From the NCBI RefSeq assembly GCF_012927745.1, contig NZ_JABBKX010000002.1, positions 62,001-126,000 on the forward strand: a DNA stretch of 64,000 nucleotides. Direction: 5' to 3'. Position 1 is the first letter of the stretch. Every line of letters begins with the position of its first letter. Shown here piece after piece: positions 54,027-62,032 of the stretch. The translations under genes were made by a program, and so were the position numbers. The notes beneath the pieces were generated by a model. It saw nothing but the letters and a program-made list of their open reading frames with translations. It searched no databases and was not told the DNA's origin. The DNA is from Neoroseomonas marina (GTDB lineage: Bacteria > Pseudomonadota > Alphaproteobacteria > Acetobacterales > Acetobacteraceae).

Positions 54027-54809
54027 TCAGTCCCGGAAGCCGGGATCCGTCCGGTCGAGCTGCCGCAGCAGGCCCGGCCATTCCAGCAGCCCGTACTTCC
54101 GCGAATTGCCCGGCGCGTACATGGCGCAGGACTTCTCCACCACCTCCGGGCTCGGCATCTCGAGTTCGGTGTTGCAGGCCATCGCCTGCAGCTGCGCCTG
54201 GCAGGCGCGCTCCAGCCCCCACATCGCGATGAAGGCCTCCGCCACGCTCTCGCCCACCGTGAGCAGGCCGTGGTTGCGCAGGATGCAGTAGTTCAGCGAG
54301 CCCAGCGACTTCGCCAGCGCCTCGCGCTCCGACGGGTCGCGCTCCGGCCCGCGGAAATCGTGGTACGCGATGCGGCCATAGAAGCGCGTCGCCGTCTGCG
54401 TCAGCGGCAGCAGCCCGCATTTCAGCGCGCTGACCGCCATCCCGGCGATGGTGTGCGTGTGCATCGCCGCGCCCACGTCGGGCCGCGCGCGATAGATCGC
54501 GGAATGGATGGTGAAGCCCGCCGGATGCAGCCCATAGGGCAGGTCGGGGCGATACAGGATCTCGCCTTCCGTGTTCACCTTCAGCAGCGAGGACGCCGTG
54601 ATCTCGCTGAACAGCATGCCGTTCGGATTGATCAGGAACTGCCCCGGCGCATCCGGCACGCGCGCCGTGATGTGAGTGTAGATCATGTCCGACATGCCGT
54701 AGCGGTCGCACAGCCGGTAGCAGGCCGCGAGGTCCACGCGCGCCTGCCACTCCGCCTCGCTGACCGACCCCTGGATCGGCGCGATCTCGAGCGCCTGCAC
54801 CTTCGTCAT
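54027..54809 (-). CDS. Class II aldolase/adducin-family protein
   Basis: 260 residues from the ATG at 54809, with AGGAGGGCAG upstream. Metal-binding His motif MHTHTIAG (about residue 110), NHGLLTVG near 172, and the N-terminal YGMSDMIYTHITARVP typical of the fuculose-aldolase/adducin fold. Members cleave phospho-sugars or, in this non-phosphorylated branch, act as decarboxylases or lyases on small hydroxy acids. It is downstream of an MBL-fold hydrolase on the same strand. Confidence 0.85.
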   Translation of the reverse strand: MTKVQALEIAPIQGSVSEAEWQARVDLAACYRLCDRYGMSDMIYTHITARVPDAPGQFLINPNGMLFSEITASSLLKVNTEGEILYRPDLPYGLHPAGFTIHSAIYRARPDVGAAMHTHTIAGMAVSALKCGLLPLTQTATRFYGRIAYHDFRGPERDPSEREALAKSLGSLNYCILRNHGLLTVGESVAEAFIAMWGLERACQAQLQAMACNTELEMPSPEVVEKSCAMYAPGNSRKYGLLEWPGLLRQLDRTDPGFRD

Positions 54810-54823
54810 CCTGCCCTCCTTCC

Positions 54824-55603
54824 TCAGACCGTCGGCCCCGGGGCCAGGTCGATGCTCGCGATGTCGTCGAGCGTCTCCCCGAACCAGGCGCGGATCGCCG
54901 CCCTGTGTTGCCCGATCGGCCGCGGCACACCGTTCTCCATCACCATCGGCAGGTCGTGCCCGGGGATCAGCAGGCAGCCCGGCCGCGACCGGCAGATCTC
55001 CCACACCATGTCGATCGTCGCGCGGCTCACCGCCGGGTCGTAGGTCATGTCGGTCTGCCGCGTGGTCAGCTCGACGCGGTTCTTCACCGCATCCTGCAGC
55101 AGCACGCAGTCCTGCCCGTCGCCGGCGATGAGGAAGATCAGGTGCCCCGGCGTATGCCCGGGCGCGAGCCGCGCCACGATGCCGGGCAGCACCTCCTCCC
55201 CCTCGTCGATCAGGTGCAGCGTCGGCCAGTGCGCCAGCGCCTCGACCGCATGCTCCGGCACCGAGGTCTCGCCCCAGGCGACGCCGCGCGCCCAGGCGAG
55301 CTCCTTCCGCCCGATCGCGATCCGCGCCTCGCGGAACATCGGCCAGTTCACGCAGTGATCGTGATGCGCGTGGCTCAGCAGCAGGTCGGTCACATCGCCG
55401 GGCCGGATGCCGCGCTCCTTCAGCGCCGCGGCGAGCGGCTTGCGCAGCCCGTAGCCGCCGCCGTCGAGCACCACGATGCGCCCGTGCCCGCGCAGCAGCA
55501 CCACCGTGCTCCAGCCGAGCCCGCCATGCGGCACCACCTTGCCCGGATAGCCGTTGACCAGGACCTCGAGGTCCCAGCCGCCGCCGCTCCATTTCATGGA
55601 CAT
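54824..55603 (-). CDS. Metallo-beta-lactamase-fold hydrolase
   Basis: 259 residues from the ATG at 55603 (AGGGAGAAG just upstream); an ATG at 55597 is also possible. The binuclear zinc motif HAHHDH is at about residues 78-83, with LAPGHTPGH, LLQDAV (bridging Asp) and IPGHDLP completing the site. The arrangement resembles lactonase-type members of the family, such as N-acyl-homoserine lactonases, but substrate contacts cannot be judged. It sits 14 bp upstream of the class II aldolase gene and divergent from an SDR. Confidence 0.87.
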   Translation of the reverse strand: MSMKWSGGGWDLEVLVNGYPGKVVPHGGLGWSTVVLLRGHGRIVVLDGGGYGLRKPLAAALKERGIRPGDVTDLLLSHAHHDHCVNWPMFREARIAIGRKELAWARGVAWGETSVPEHAVEALAHWPTLHLIDEGEEVLPGIVARLAPGHTPGHLIFLIAGDGQDCVLLQDAVKNRVELTTRQTDMTYDPAVSRATIDMVWEICRSRPGCLLIPGHDLPMVMENGVPRPIGQHRAAIRAWFGETLDDIASIDLAPGPTV

Positions 55604-55712
55604 CTTCTCCCTGAAGCGAAGCGTAGAACCGCGCGCGCCGCCCGGCCAGCCCGCCCCCTGGACCGCGCCGCGCCGACAGGACAGGCTGGCGCCGAGAACG
55701 GAGGACGTATCC

Positions 55713-56465
55713 ATGAACCTCAAGGGCGCAGTGGCCCTCGTCACGGGCGGCAATGGCGGCCTCGGCCAGCGCATCTGCCACGCCCTCGCGCGCGAAGGCG
55801 CCCACATCGCCGTGATGTACGCGCAGAGCCGCGACCCGGCCGAGGCGGTGGCGCGCGATCTCGCCGCGACGCATGGCGTCCGTGCCCAGGCCTTCGGCTG
55901 CGACATCACCGACGGCGCGGCGGTGGCCGCGCTGGTCGATGCCGTGACGACATCCTTCGGCCGCCTCGACATCCTCGTGAACGACGCCGCCTACAACAAG
56001 TCGATCCCCTTCAACGACCTCGACGACCTGACCGAGGAGGTGTGGGAGAAGATCATGGCCGTGAACCTCACCGGCCCGATGCGCCTGACCAAGGCGGTCG
56101 CGCCGGTGATGAAGGCGCAGGGGCGCGGGCGGATCGTGAACATCGCCTCGGTCGCCGGCCTCGGCCCGACCGGATCCTCCATCGCGTATGCCGTCTCCAA
56201 GGCCGGGCTGATCCACCTGACCAAGTGCATGGCCGTCGCGCTCGCCCCCGAGGTCCTGGTGAACTGCGTCGCCCCCGGCCTGCTCGAGGGCACGCGCGCC
56301 ACCGCGAACCTCCGCCCCGAACAGGTCGAGCGGTCCGCCGCCACCTCCCTGTTGCGGAAGGCGGCCGACAAGGACGATTGCGCCGACATGGTCATCACCA
56401 TGTGCCGCACCGGGACGATGACCGGCCAGACCATCGTCATCGACGCCGGCCGCGTGTTCCACTGA
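55713..56465 (+). CDS. Short-chain dehydrogenase/reductase
   Basis: 250 residues from the ATG at 55713 with GGAGGA upstream. Cofactor motif TGGNGGLG near residue 13, NDAAYN near 90, catalytic Ser in IASVAG and YAVSK near 155. It is divergent from the MBL/aldolase pair with 109 bp between starts and precedes an MFS transporter gene by 26 bp. A classical NAD(P)-dependent oxidoreductase of unknown substrate. Confidence 0.9.
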   Translation: MNLKGAVALVTGGNGGLGQRICHALAREGAHIAVMYAQSRDPAEAVARDLAATHGVRAQAFGCDITDGAAVAALVDAVTTSFGRLDILVNDAAYNKSIPFNDLDDLTEEVWEKIMAVNLTGPMRLTKAVAPVMKAQGRGRIVNIASVAGLGPTGSSIAYAVSKAGLIHLTKCMAVALAPEVLVNCVAPGLLEGTRATANLRPEQVERSAATSLLRKAADKDDCADMVITMCRTGTMTGQTIVIDAGRVFH

Positions 56466-56491
56466 CACCAGGTCCCGCCTCGCTGCCGCGC

Positions 56492-57643
56492 ATGCCCTGG
56501 GCGCTGCTGGCGGCGGCGTGCCTCGGCATGTTCGCCGCCTCCTCCTCCGGGACGACGCGCGCGCCCTTCCTGCTGGACATGTCGCGCGACCTCTCGGCGA
56601 GCCTCGGCATGGTCGCGAACCTGATGGCGCTGACCTCGATCGCCTGGGGCATCAGCTCGCTCTTCGCCGGCGCCTGGTCGGATCGCTGGGGCCGGCGGCC
56701 CTTCCTGATCGGCGGACCGATCGGCCTGGCCGCCACCCTGGTCGGCGTCGCCCTGTCCCCGAACTACTGGAGCGTCGCCGTCGCGGTCAGCGCGGCCGGC
56801 GCCTTCGCCGGAGGCTTCACCGGCGTCATCATGACCGAGGCATCCGCCCGCACCGTGGACCGGCAGCGTGGCCGGGCGCTGGGCTGGGTCATGGCCGGCC
56901 AGTCCTTCTCCCTGCTGCTCGGCGTCCCGCTCGCCGCCTGGGTCGGCACCTATATCGGCTGGCGGGGCGTCGCGCTGGGCGTCGGCGGCATCGCCGTGCT
57001 GGCGGCCCTCGGCCTCTTCCTCACCACCCTCACGCCCGCCGAGGCCCCGCGCCGCGGCTCCGCCGCGCGGCACTCCATGCGCGGCGCCATGAGCGGCCCG
57101 GTGCTGCGCCTGCTCGCCATGGGGGTCGCCGAGCGACTCTGCTACGGCATCGCCGTCGTCTATTTCGCGACCTTCCTGCAAACGACCTACGGCCTCACGC
57201 CCGCCGGGGTGGCGATCCCGCTTGCCGTCATCGCCCTGGGCAACATCCTCGGCACCGTGGTCGGCGGACAGATGGCCGACCGCATGCGCAACCGGCTGCA
57301 TGTCTTCGCCGGGGCCATGGCCGGCTCCGCCGTCGTGGCGCTCGCGCTCTATGGCTGGACGCCGGGGCTGGTCACCACGGTCGCGCTCGGCTTCGCCTAT
57401 GTCTTCGTCAACGCCGTCGCCCGGCCGAGCCTCATGGCCGCCCTGGCCAACGTGCCGGACGAGATCCGCGGCACCGTCCTCGGCCTCAACGTCACCTCGG
57501 CCTCCTTCGGCTGGCTCGGCGCCGCGGCGCTCGGAGGCTGGGTGATGGCGGCGGTCGGTTTCGGCGGTTTCGGGCCGCTGTCGGCCGTCGCGGCCGTCGC
57601 CGGCGCCGCGCTGGCGCTCGCGCGCCCGATCCCGCGGGGCTGA
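56492..57643 (+). CDS. Major facilitator superfamily transporter
   Basis: 383 residues with about 12 predicted spans. The loop 2-3 motif is DRWGRRPFLIGGP, and the second half repeats it as GGQMADRMRN. Ribosome-binding site is weak before the ATG at 56492. Length and the GVIMTEASARTVDRQRGRALG segment fit drug/metabolite efflux or small-acid transporters. Its partner is probably the SDR just upstream. Confidence 0.87.
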   Translation: MPWALLAAACLGMFAASSSGTTRAPFLLDMSRDLSASLGMVANLMALTSIAWGISSLFAGAWSDRWGRRPFLIGGPIGLAATLVGVALSPNYWSVAVAVSAAGAFAGGFTGVIMTEASARTVDRQRGRALGWVMAGQSFSLLLGVPLAAWVGTYIGWRGVALGVGGIAVLAALGLFLTTLTPAEAPRRGSAARHSMRGAMSGPVLRLLAMGVAERLCYGIAVVYFATFLQTTYGLTPAGVAIPLAVIALGNILGTVVGGQMADRMRNRLHVFAGAMAGSAVVALALYGWTPGLVTTVALGFAYVFVNAVARPSLMAALANVPDEIRGTVLGLNVTSASFGWLGAAALGGWVMAAVGFGGFGPLSAVAAVAGAALALARPIPRG

Positions 57644-57720
57644 ATCCGCCGCTTCCCGCTTTCCTTCGCCGCCGTCCCGCGCGACCATCGCCTCACCCAG
57701 CAGCCCGGGAGGCCCCGACC

Positions 57721-59121
57721 ATGTCCGTCACGAACCAGCCCGATCCGGAAGAACGCCGCCGCGTCGTCGCCCAGGACCTCGAGAACGTGATGCACCCGAT
57801 CGTGCAGCACCGCGCGCTCGAGAAGTCGCAGATGGTCGTCACCGGCGCCCAGGGCTCGACCATCGTGGACGCGGACGGCTCGACCTATCTCGACGCCATG
57901 GCCGGCCTGTGGTGCGTCAACATCGGCTATGGCCGCACCGAGCTCGCGCAGATCGCCGCCGAGCAGATGGAGCAGATGGCCTACTATCCGCACACGGCCA
58001 TGAACCTGCCCGCCGCGCGTCTCGGCGAGCAGATCAACGCGCTGATGGGCGGCGGCTACCACACCTACTTCGTGAACTCGGGTTCCGAGGCGAACGAGGC
58101 GGGCTTCAAGGTGGCGCGGCAATACGCCAAGCACGAATTCCCCGGCCAGTTCCGCTTCAAGACCATCGCGCGCCACTACGCCTATCACGGCACGACGCTC
58201 GCGACGCTGGCCGCCGGCGGCATGGGCGAGCGCAAGATGAAGTTCGAGCCCTTCGCCGGCGAGTTCATCCACGTCCCGGCACCGACCTGCTACCGCTGCC
58301 CGCTCGGCCTCGAATACCCATCCTGCAAGACCGCCTGCGCAACGGCCTTCGAGGCGACGATCCAGGCCGAGGGTCCGCAGACGGTCGCCGAGGTGATCGT
58401 CGAGCCGATCATGTCCGGCGTCGGCGTCGCCGTGCCGCCCGACGACTACCTGCCGAAGGTCGAGGCGATCTGCCGCAAATACGACGTGCTGCTGCACGTC
58501 GATGAGGTGATCAACGGCTTCGGCCGCACGGGCAAGATGTTCGGCCACCAGCACTACGGCATCAGCCCGGACATCATGGCGGTCGCCAAGGGCATCGTCT
58601 CCGCCTACCTGCCCATCGCCGCGACCGTGGTGAAGAACCGCGTCTTCGACAGCTTCCTCGGCGAGGTCGCCGAGGCCCGCCAGGTGATGCAGGTGAACAC
58701 CTATGGCGGCCACCCCGCCGCCGCCGCCGTCGCGGTGCGCAACATCGAGATCATGCTCGAGGAGAAGCTGCCCGAGCGCGCCGCGACCATGGGCGCCTAC
58801 CTGATGGACGGCCTCAAGGCGACGCTGTTCAAGCACGGCATCTGCGGCGACGTGCGCGGCAAGGGCCTGCTGATCGGCATCGAGCTCGTCACCGACCGCG
58901 AGAGCAAGGTGCAGCTCGACGGCGCGCTGGTCGGCGGCGTGGTCGAGTTCTGCAAGGCGAACGGCGTGATCGTCGGCCGCTCTGGCGGCGGGTCGCGGCA
59001 CTCCAACACCATCGTGCTGTCGCCGCCGCTCATCATCACCAAGACGGAATGCGACACGCTGATCGAGGTGCTCGACAAGGCGCTGGCGCACACCGTCGCG
59101 AAGATGGCCGGGAAAGCCTGA
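57721..59121 (+). CDS. Class III aminotransferase (taurine/omega-amino acid:pyruvate type)
   Basis: 466 residues from the ATG at 57721 with GGGAGG upstream. PLP-binding features: HVDEVINGFGRTG (Asp261) and AVAKGIVSAYLP (Lys290). Substrate-region motifs LWCVNIGYGR, FVNSGSEANE and RHYAYHGTTLAT, plus CYRCPLGLEYPSC, match taurine:pyruvate and related omega-aminotransferases as I remember them. It would convert taurine, beta-alanine or a similar amine with pyruvate to an aldehyde plus alanine. No sulfoacetaldehyde enzyme is nearby, so the taurine role is uncertain. Confidence 0.85.
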   Translation: MSVTNQPDPEERRRVVAQDLENVMHPIVQHRALEKSQMVVTGAQGSTIVDADGSTYLDAMAGLWCVNIGYGRTELAQIAAEQMEQMAYYPHTAMNLPAARLGEQINALMGGGYHTYFVNSGSEANEAGFKVARQYAKHEFPGQFRFKTIARHYAYHGTTLATLAAGGMGERKMKFEPFAGEFIHVPAPTCYRCPLGLEYPSCKTACATAFEATIQAEGPQTVAEVIVEPIMSGVGVAVPPDDYLPKVEAICRKYDVLLHVDEVINGFGRTGKMFGHQHYGISPDIMAVAKGIVSAYLPIAATVVKNRVFDSFLGEVAEARQVMQVNTYGGHPAAAAVAVRNIEIMLEEKLPERAATMGAYLMDGLKATLFKHGICGDVRGKGLLIGIELVTDRESKVQLDGALVGGVVEFCKANGVIVGRSGGGSRHSNTIVLSPPLIITKTECDTLIEVLDKALAHTVAKMAGKA

Positions 59122-59127
59122 CGGCCA

Positions 59128-59254
59128 TCGAGAGGGGCCCTGCCCCTCTCGAACTCTCCCCGCCAAAGGCCGAAGGGCCTTTGGAAACCCATACCGGGTT
59201 CCGAGGGCCTTTCGGCCCTCGGCGGGGTGGTCCGGAGGGGCGGCGCCCCTCCGG
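59128..59254. repeat. Array of five GC-rich hairpins in the intergenic gap
   Basis: Successive perfect stems lie at 59128-59152 (10 bp), 59163-59184 (9 bp, loop GAAG), 59186-59200 (5 bp, AACCC/GGGTT), 59201-59222 (9 bp, loop TTTC) and 59232-59254 (10 bp, loop GGC). Together they fill the 141-bp gap between the aminotransferase gene and the convergent nth gene. The words AGGGCCTTTGG and AGGGCCTTTCGG recur in neighbouring stems. A bidirectional terminator could use any of them, but so many in tandem suggests a repetitive element. Confidence 0.75.
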
Positions 59255-59262
59255 CAGCACCC

Positions 59263-59982
59263 TCACTTCACCGGCGGCGCCAGCACCTTGTCGTTGTAGT
59301 TGCAATACGCCCGCGCGACGCAGCGCCAGCATTCCGGCGCCCGTGCCTTGCACACGTAGCGCCCGTGCAGGATCAGCCAGTGATGCGCGTCCCGCAGCAA
59401 CTCGGGCGGGCAGCGCTTCACCAGCTTCTCCTCCACTTCCCGCGGCGTCTTGCCCGGCGCCAGGCCGCAGCGATTGCCCAGGCGGAAGATGTGCGTGTCG
59501 ACCGCCATCGTCTCCTGCCCGAAGGCGACGTTCAGCACGACATTCGCGGTCTTGCGCCCGACGCCGGGCAGGGCCTCCAGCGCCTCGCGATCGCCCGGCA
59601 CCTGGCCGCCATGCTTCTCCACCAGGTCGCGCGCCAGCGCCGCGACGTTCCTCGCCTTGCCCTGCCACAGCCCGATGGTGCGGATGTAGGGACCGATCCC
59701 CTCGGCGCCGAGCGCGGCCATCCTCTCGGGCGTCGGCGCCGCCGCGAACAGCGCCGGCGTGCATTTGTTCACCGCCGCATCCGTCGTCTGCGCCGACAGC
59801 ACCACGGCGACGAGCAGCGTGAAGGGGTCGTGGTAGATCAGTTCCGTCTCGGGCGCCGGATTGGCGACGGCGAGGGCGCGGATGAAGGCCTCCGCCTGCG
59901 CGGGCGGCATCAGGCGGGCGCGGCGCGGCGCCGTGGCGGTTCCGTGGTTCGGCTTCTTCGGCTTGGTCGGCATGGCTGGCAC
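59263..59982 (-). CDS. nth: Endonuclease III (DNA glycosylase/AP lyase)
   Basis: 239 residues from the GTG at 59982, favoured over the ATG at 59973 because GAGGA lies 8 nt before the GTG. The helix-hairpin-helix LEALPGVGRKTA includes the catalytic Lys, and AVDTHIFRL holds the catalytic Asp. A C-terminal [4Fe-4S] pattern C-x6-C-x2-C-x5-C is present (CKARAPECWRCVARAYC). Nth removes oxidised pyrimidines in base excision repair. It carries an N-terminal extension of about 25 residues over the usual 211. Confidence 0.95.
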   Translation of the reverse strand: MPAMPTKPKKPNHGTATAPRRARLMPPAQAEAFIRALAVANPAPETELIYHDPFTLLVAVVLSAQTTDAAVNKCTPALFAAAPTPERMAALGAEGIGPYIRTIGLWQGKARNVAALARDLVEKHGGQVPGDREALEALPGVGRKTANVVLNVAFGQETMAVDTHIFRLGNRCGLAPGKTPREVEEKLVKRCPPELLRDAHHWLILHGRYVCKARAPECWRCVARAYCNYNDKVLAPPVK

Positions 59983-60012
59983 GGGCGCGATCCTCGCCTA
60001 TCTTGCGGTGGC

Positions 60013-60522
60013 ATGGCACCCCCCGCCGAGCCCGTCCTGTTCCAGGCCATCTGCACCCCGCCGCGGTCGCTGACGCCGGTGGGCTACCGCGCGCTCGTCC
60101 TGCTGCTGTGCGCCTGCGCGGGGCTGACGGGCCTGTTGTTCGTCGCCCTGGGGGCGTGGCCGATCCTGCCCTTCCTGGGCGGCGAGGTGCTCTTCGCCCT
60201 CGGCCTCGTCGCGCTGCATGCGCGCCGCTCGGCCCGCTCGTCGGAAGTCCTGCTGCTGACGCCCGGTCGGCTCGCCATCATCCGCACCGACCAACGCGGC
60301 CGGCGCGAGGAAATGTCGCTCGATCCCTATTGGGCGCGCCTCACCTATCTCGAGGACCCGGGCCATGCGGGCGTGCTGCGGATCGACAGCCGCGGCCGCA
60401 CCCTCGAGATCGGCCGCGACCTCGCGGCCGAGGAGAAGAAGTCGCTGCACGACGCGCTGCACGACGCGCTGTCCGCCGCGCGGCGCCCGACCTTCGACAA
60501 TCCGCAGCTGCGCGACGATTGA
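60013..60522 (+). CDS. DUF2244-family membrane protein
   Basis: 169 residues. Two hydrophobic spans sit near the N-terminus (ALVLLLCACAGLTGLLFVAL and LPFLGGEVLFALGLVAL). The rest is a cytoplasmic domain with LLLTPGRLAIIRTDQRGRREEM and LEIGRDLAAEEKKSL, matching DUF2244 proteins that are common in alphaproteobacteria. It is divergent from nth, with 30 bp between starts. Function is unknown; proteins of this family often accompany respiratory or repair genes. Confidence 0.8.
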   Translation: MAPPAEPVLFQAICTPPRSLTPVGYRALVLLLCACAGLTGLLFVALGAWPILPFLGGEVLFALGLVALHARRSARSSEVLLLTPGRLAIIRTDQRGRREEMSLDPYWARLTYLEDPGHAGVLRIDSRGRTLEIGRDLAAEEKKSLHDALHDALSAARRPTFDNPQLRDD

Positions 60523-60561
60523 TCGCCGCGAACGTGGCCCGCCGCAGCAGCGGCGAGCCAA

Positions 60562-60626
60562 GGCCGGCGGATGCCGGCCGCCCCGCGTCCGAAGGCCCTT
60601 CGACAGCGCGAGGGCGATGCCCTCGC
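60562..60626. terminator. Hairpins between convergent DUF2244 and lipoprotein genes
   Basis: Three perfect stems occupy the 111-bp gap: GGCCGGC-GGAT-GCCGGCC (60562-60579), CGAAGG-C-CCTTCG (60590-60602) and GCGAGGGC-GAT-GCCCTCGC (60608-60626). They could terminate both convergent transcripts. No T-tract is visible. The middle one shares the GAAGGGCC-type core with the 59128-59254 array. Confidence 0.55.
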
Positions 60627-60633
60627 ACACATC

Positions 60634-60948
60634 CTAGAACGTCGTCCGCCGCAGCGGCTCCACGCCGCCGCCGGGCATCGCGCCGCGTCGCGTCATGCAT
60701 TCGCGCCAGGCCCTTGGCAGCGCGATCAGCATCTCCTGCCGCACCCGCTCGTTCCACGCCTCATTGCCCGAGGCGGTGAACTGCGACGCGATCCGCCGCA
60801 CCTCGGGGTCCTGCTCGGCCTCGCGTCGGCAGGCCTGGCCGTCGGGCGTATTGTCGGTCGGCACATTCGCCCAGACGCCGCCCGTCTCGCAGGCGGCGAG
60901 GGCCAGGAGGGCAGCGGCCAGCGCCGCGCCACGCCAGCGCTCGCTCAT
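60634..60948 (-). CDS. Small predicted lipoprotein
   Basis: 104 residues from the ATG at 60948, overlapping the nudC stop by 4 bp. The N-terminus has a signal sequence with lipobox LAAC (MSERWRGAALAAALLALAAC). The rest is hydrophilic with no recognised domain (PDGQACRREAEQDPEVRR, MTRRGAMPGGG). It is likely anchored to the outer or inner membrane and co-transcribed with nudC; function unknown. Confidence 0.75.
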   Translation of the reverse strand: MSERWRGAALAAALLALAACETGGVWANVPTDNTPDGQACRREAEQDPEVRRIASQFTASGNEAWNERVRQEMLIALPRAWRECMTRRGAMPGGGVEPLRRTTF

Positions 60949-61907
60949 GACTCCATCCAATCCTCGATGAGGCGCCGCGCGATCGAATCCGGCCGCGGCA
61001 GGGAAAACCCGAGCGCTTGGTGATTGCGGATCTCGTCGCGCGAGAACCACCGCGCATCCTTCAACTCGCCCGGATCGATCCGGATCTCCTCCGACAGGCC
61101 CTCGGCATGGAAGCCGAGCATGATCGAGGACGGAAAGGGCCAGGGCTGGGAGGAGTGATAGAGCACGCGCCCCACCTCGACTCCCGCTTCCTCCTTCACC
61201 TCGCGCCGCACCGCTTCCTCGAGGCTTTCGCCCGGTTCCACGAACCCGGCGAGCGTCGAATACATCGTCACGTTGGGGAAGCGGTGCGAGTGGCCCAGCA
61301 GGCAGGATCCGTTGCGCACCACCAGCATGATCACCGCGGGGTCGGTGCGCGGGAAATGCTGCGCGCCACAGCCGGTGCAGACCATCACGTTGCCGGCCGA
61401 ACGCGGCTCGCAGCGCTGGCCGCAGATGCCGCAGAAGCGGTGCTTGGTCCGCCAGTGCATCAGCCCGCGGGCGTGGGCGAGGACGCTCGCCTCGCCGGGC
61501 GGCAGCAGTCCCGCGACCTGGCGCAGGTCGGTGAAGGCGCCCATCCCGTCGGGCAGCAGCGGCAGCGGGTCGTCGGCGTGGGAACAATCCACCGCGAAGA
61601 CCGGCCGCCCGTCCCATAGGCCGAGGAACGCCCAGGGGCCATCGGCCATGCGCACCGCCTCGGCTGCGCCGCCGGTCAGCAGCACCGCCTCGGGATGCCC
61701 CTCGGCGACGCCCTTCATCAGGCTGCGGGCCCGCCAGACGGGGGCGAAGAGGCTATCGGGATGCAGCAGGGCGGCGCCGATGAACTCGGCGTCGTCGCGC
61801 TTCTCGGCAGCCCGGTCGAGCGGGCTGCCCGTATAGGCATTGGGGCGGCTGGCGGGGATCGAGAGCATGCGGCCCGGACCCTGCCAGAAGGCCGCGGCTG
61901 CGTCCAT
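60945..61907 (-). CDS. nudC: NADH pyrophosphatase (Nudix)
   Basis: 320 residues from the ATG at 61907; ATGs at 61868 and 61949 are alternatives, the latter inside a long inverted repeat. The zinc ribbon (FCGICGQRC, CTGCG) precedes FPRTDPAVI. The Nudix box is GFVEPGESLEEAVRREVKEE followed by AGV. The NADH-diphosphatase signature SQPWPFPSS follows. NudC cleaves NAD(H) to NMN(H) and AMP, and removes NAD caps from RNA in E. coli. It is coupled to the lipoprotein gene downstream. Confidence 0.95.
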   Translation of the reverse strand: MDAAAAFWQGPGRMLSIPASRPNAYTGSPLDRAAEKRDDAEFIGAALLHPDSLFAPVWRARSLMKGVAEGHPEAVLLTGGAAEAVRMADGPWAFLGLWDGRPVFAVDCSHADDPLPLLPDGMGAFTDLRQVAGLLPPGEASVLAHARGLMHWRTKHRFCGICGQRCEPRSAGNVMVCTGCGAQHFPRTDPAVIMLVVRNGSCLLGHSHRFPNVTMYSTLAGFVEPGESLEEAVRREVKEEAGVEVGRVLYHSSQPWPFPSSIMLGFHAEGLSEEIRIDPGELKDARWFSRDEIRNHQALGFSLPRPDSIARRLIEDWMES

Positions 61908-61933
61908 CCGAGCGGACTTTTGCGTGTCGAGAA

Positions 61934-62015
61934 CGGCACCGGCCCACATCCCCACCCGGCCCCCCAACGACAGTATCCTGGATGGGTGGCCGGGCGGGGG
62001 TGTGGGCCGGTGCCG
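61934..62015. repeat. Long near-perfect inverted repeat (28-bp arms) upstream of nudC
   Basis: The left arm is 61934-61961 and the right arm 61988-62015, matching at 26 of 28 positions, with a 26-nt spacer (61962-61987). The stem begins 18 bp beyond the M29 stop and ends 26 bp before the nudC start at 61907. It may terminate the peptidase transcript, attenuate nudC or be a small palindromic repeat element. No T-tract adjoins it on either side. Confidence 0.75.
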
Positions 62016-62032
62016 CGAACTGGTAGCGCGCC

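Noticed and set aside
59121-59262. Riboswitch or small RNA in the hairpin-rich gap
   Set aside because: The gap lies between the 3' ends of two convergent genes, where a cis leader is not expected, and each stem is a simple perfect palindrome with no conserved junction.
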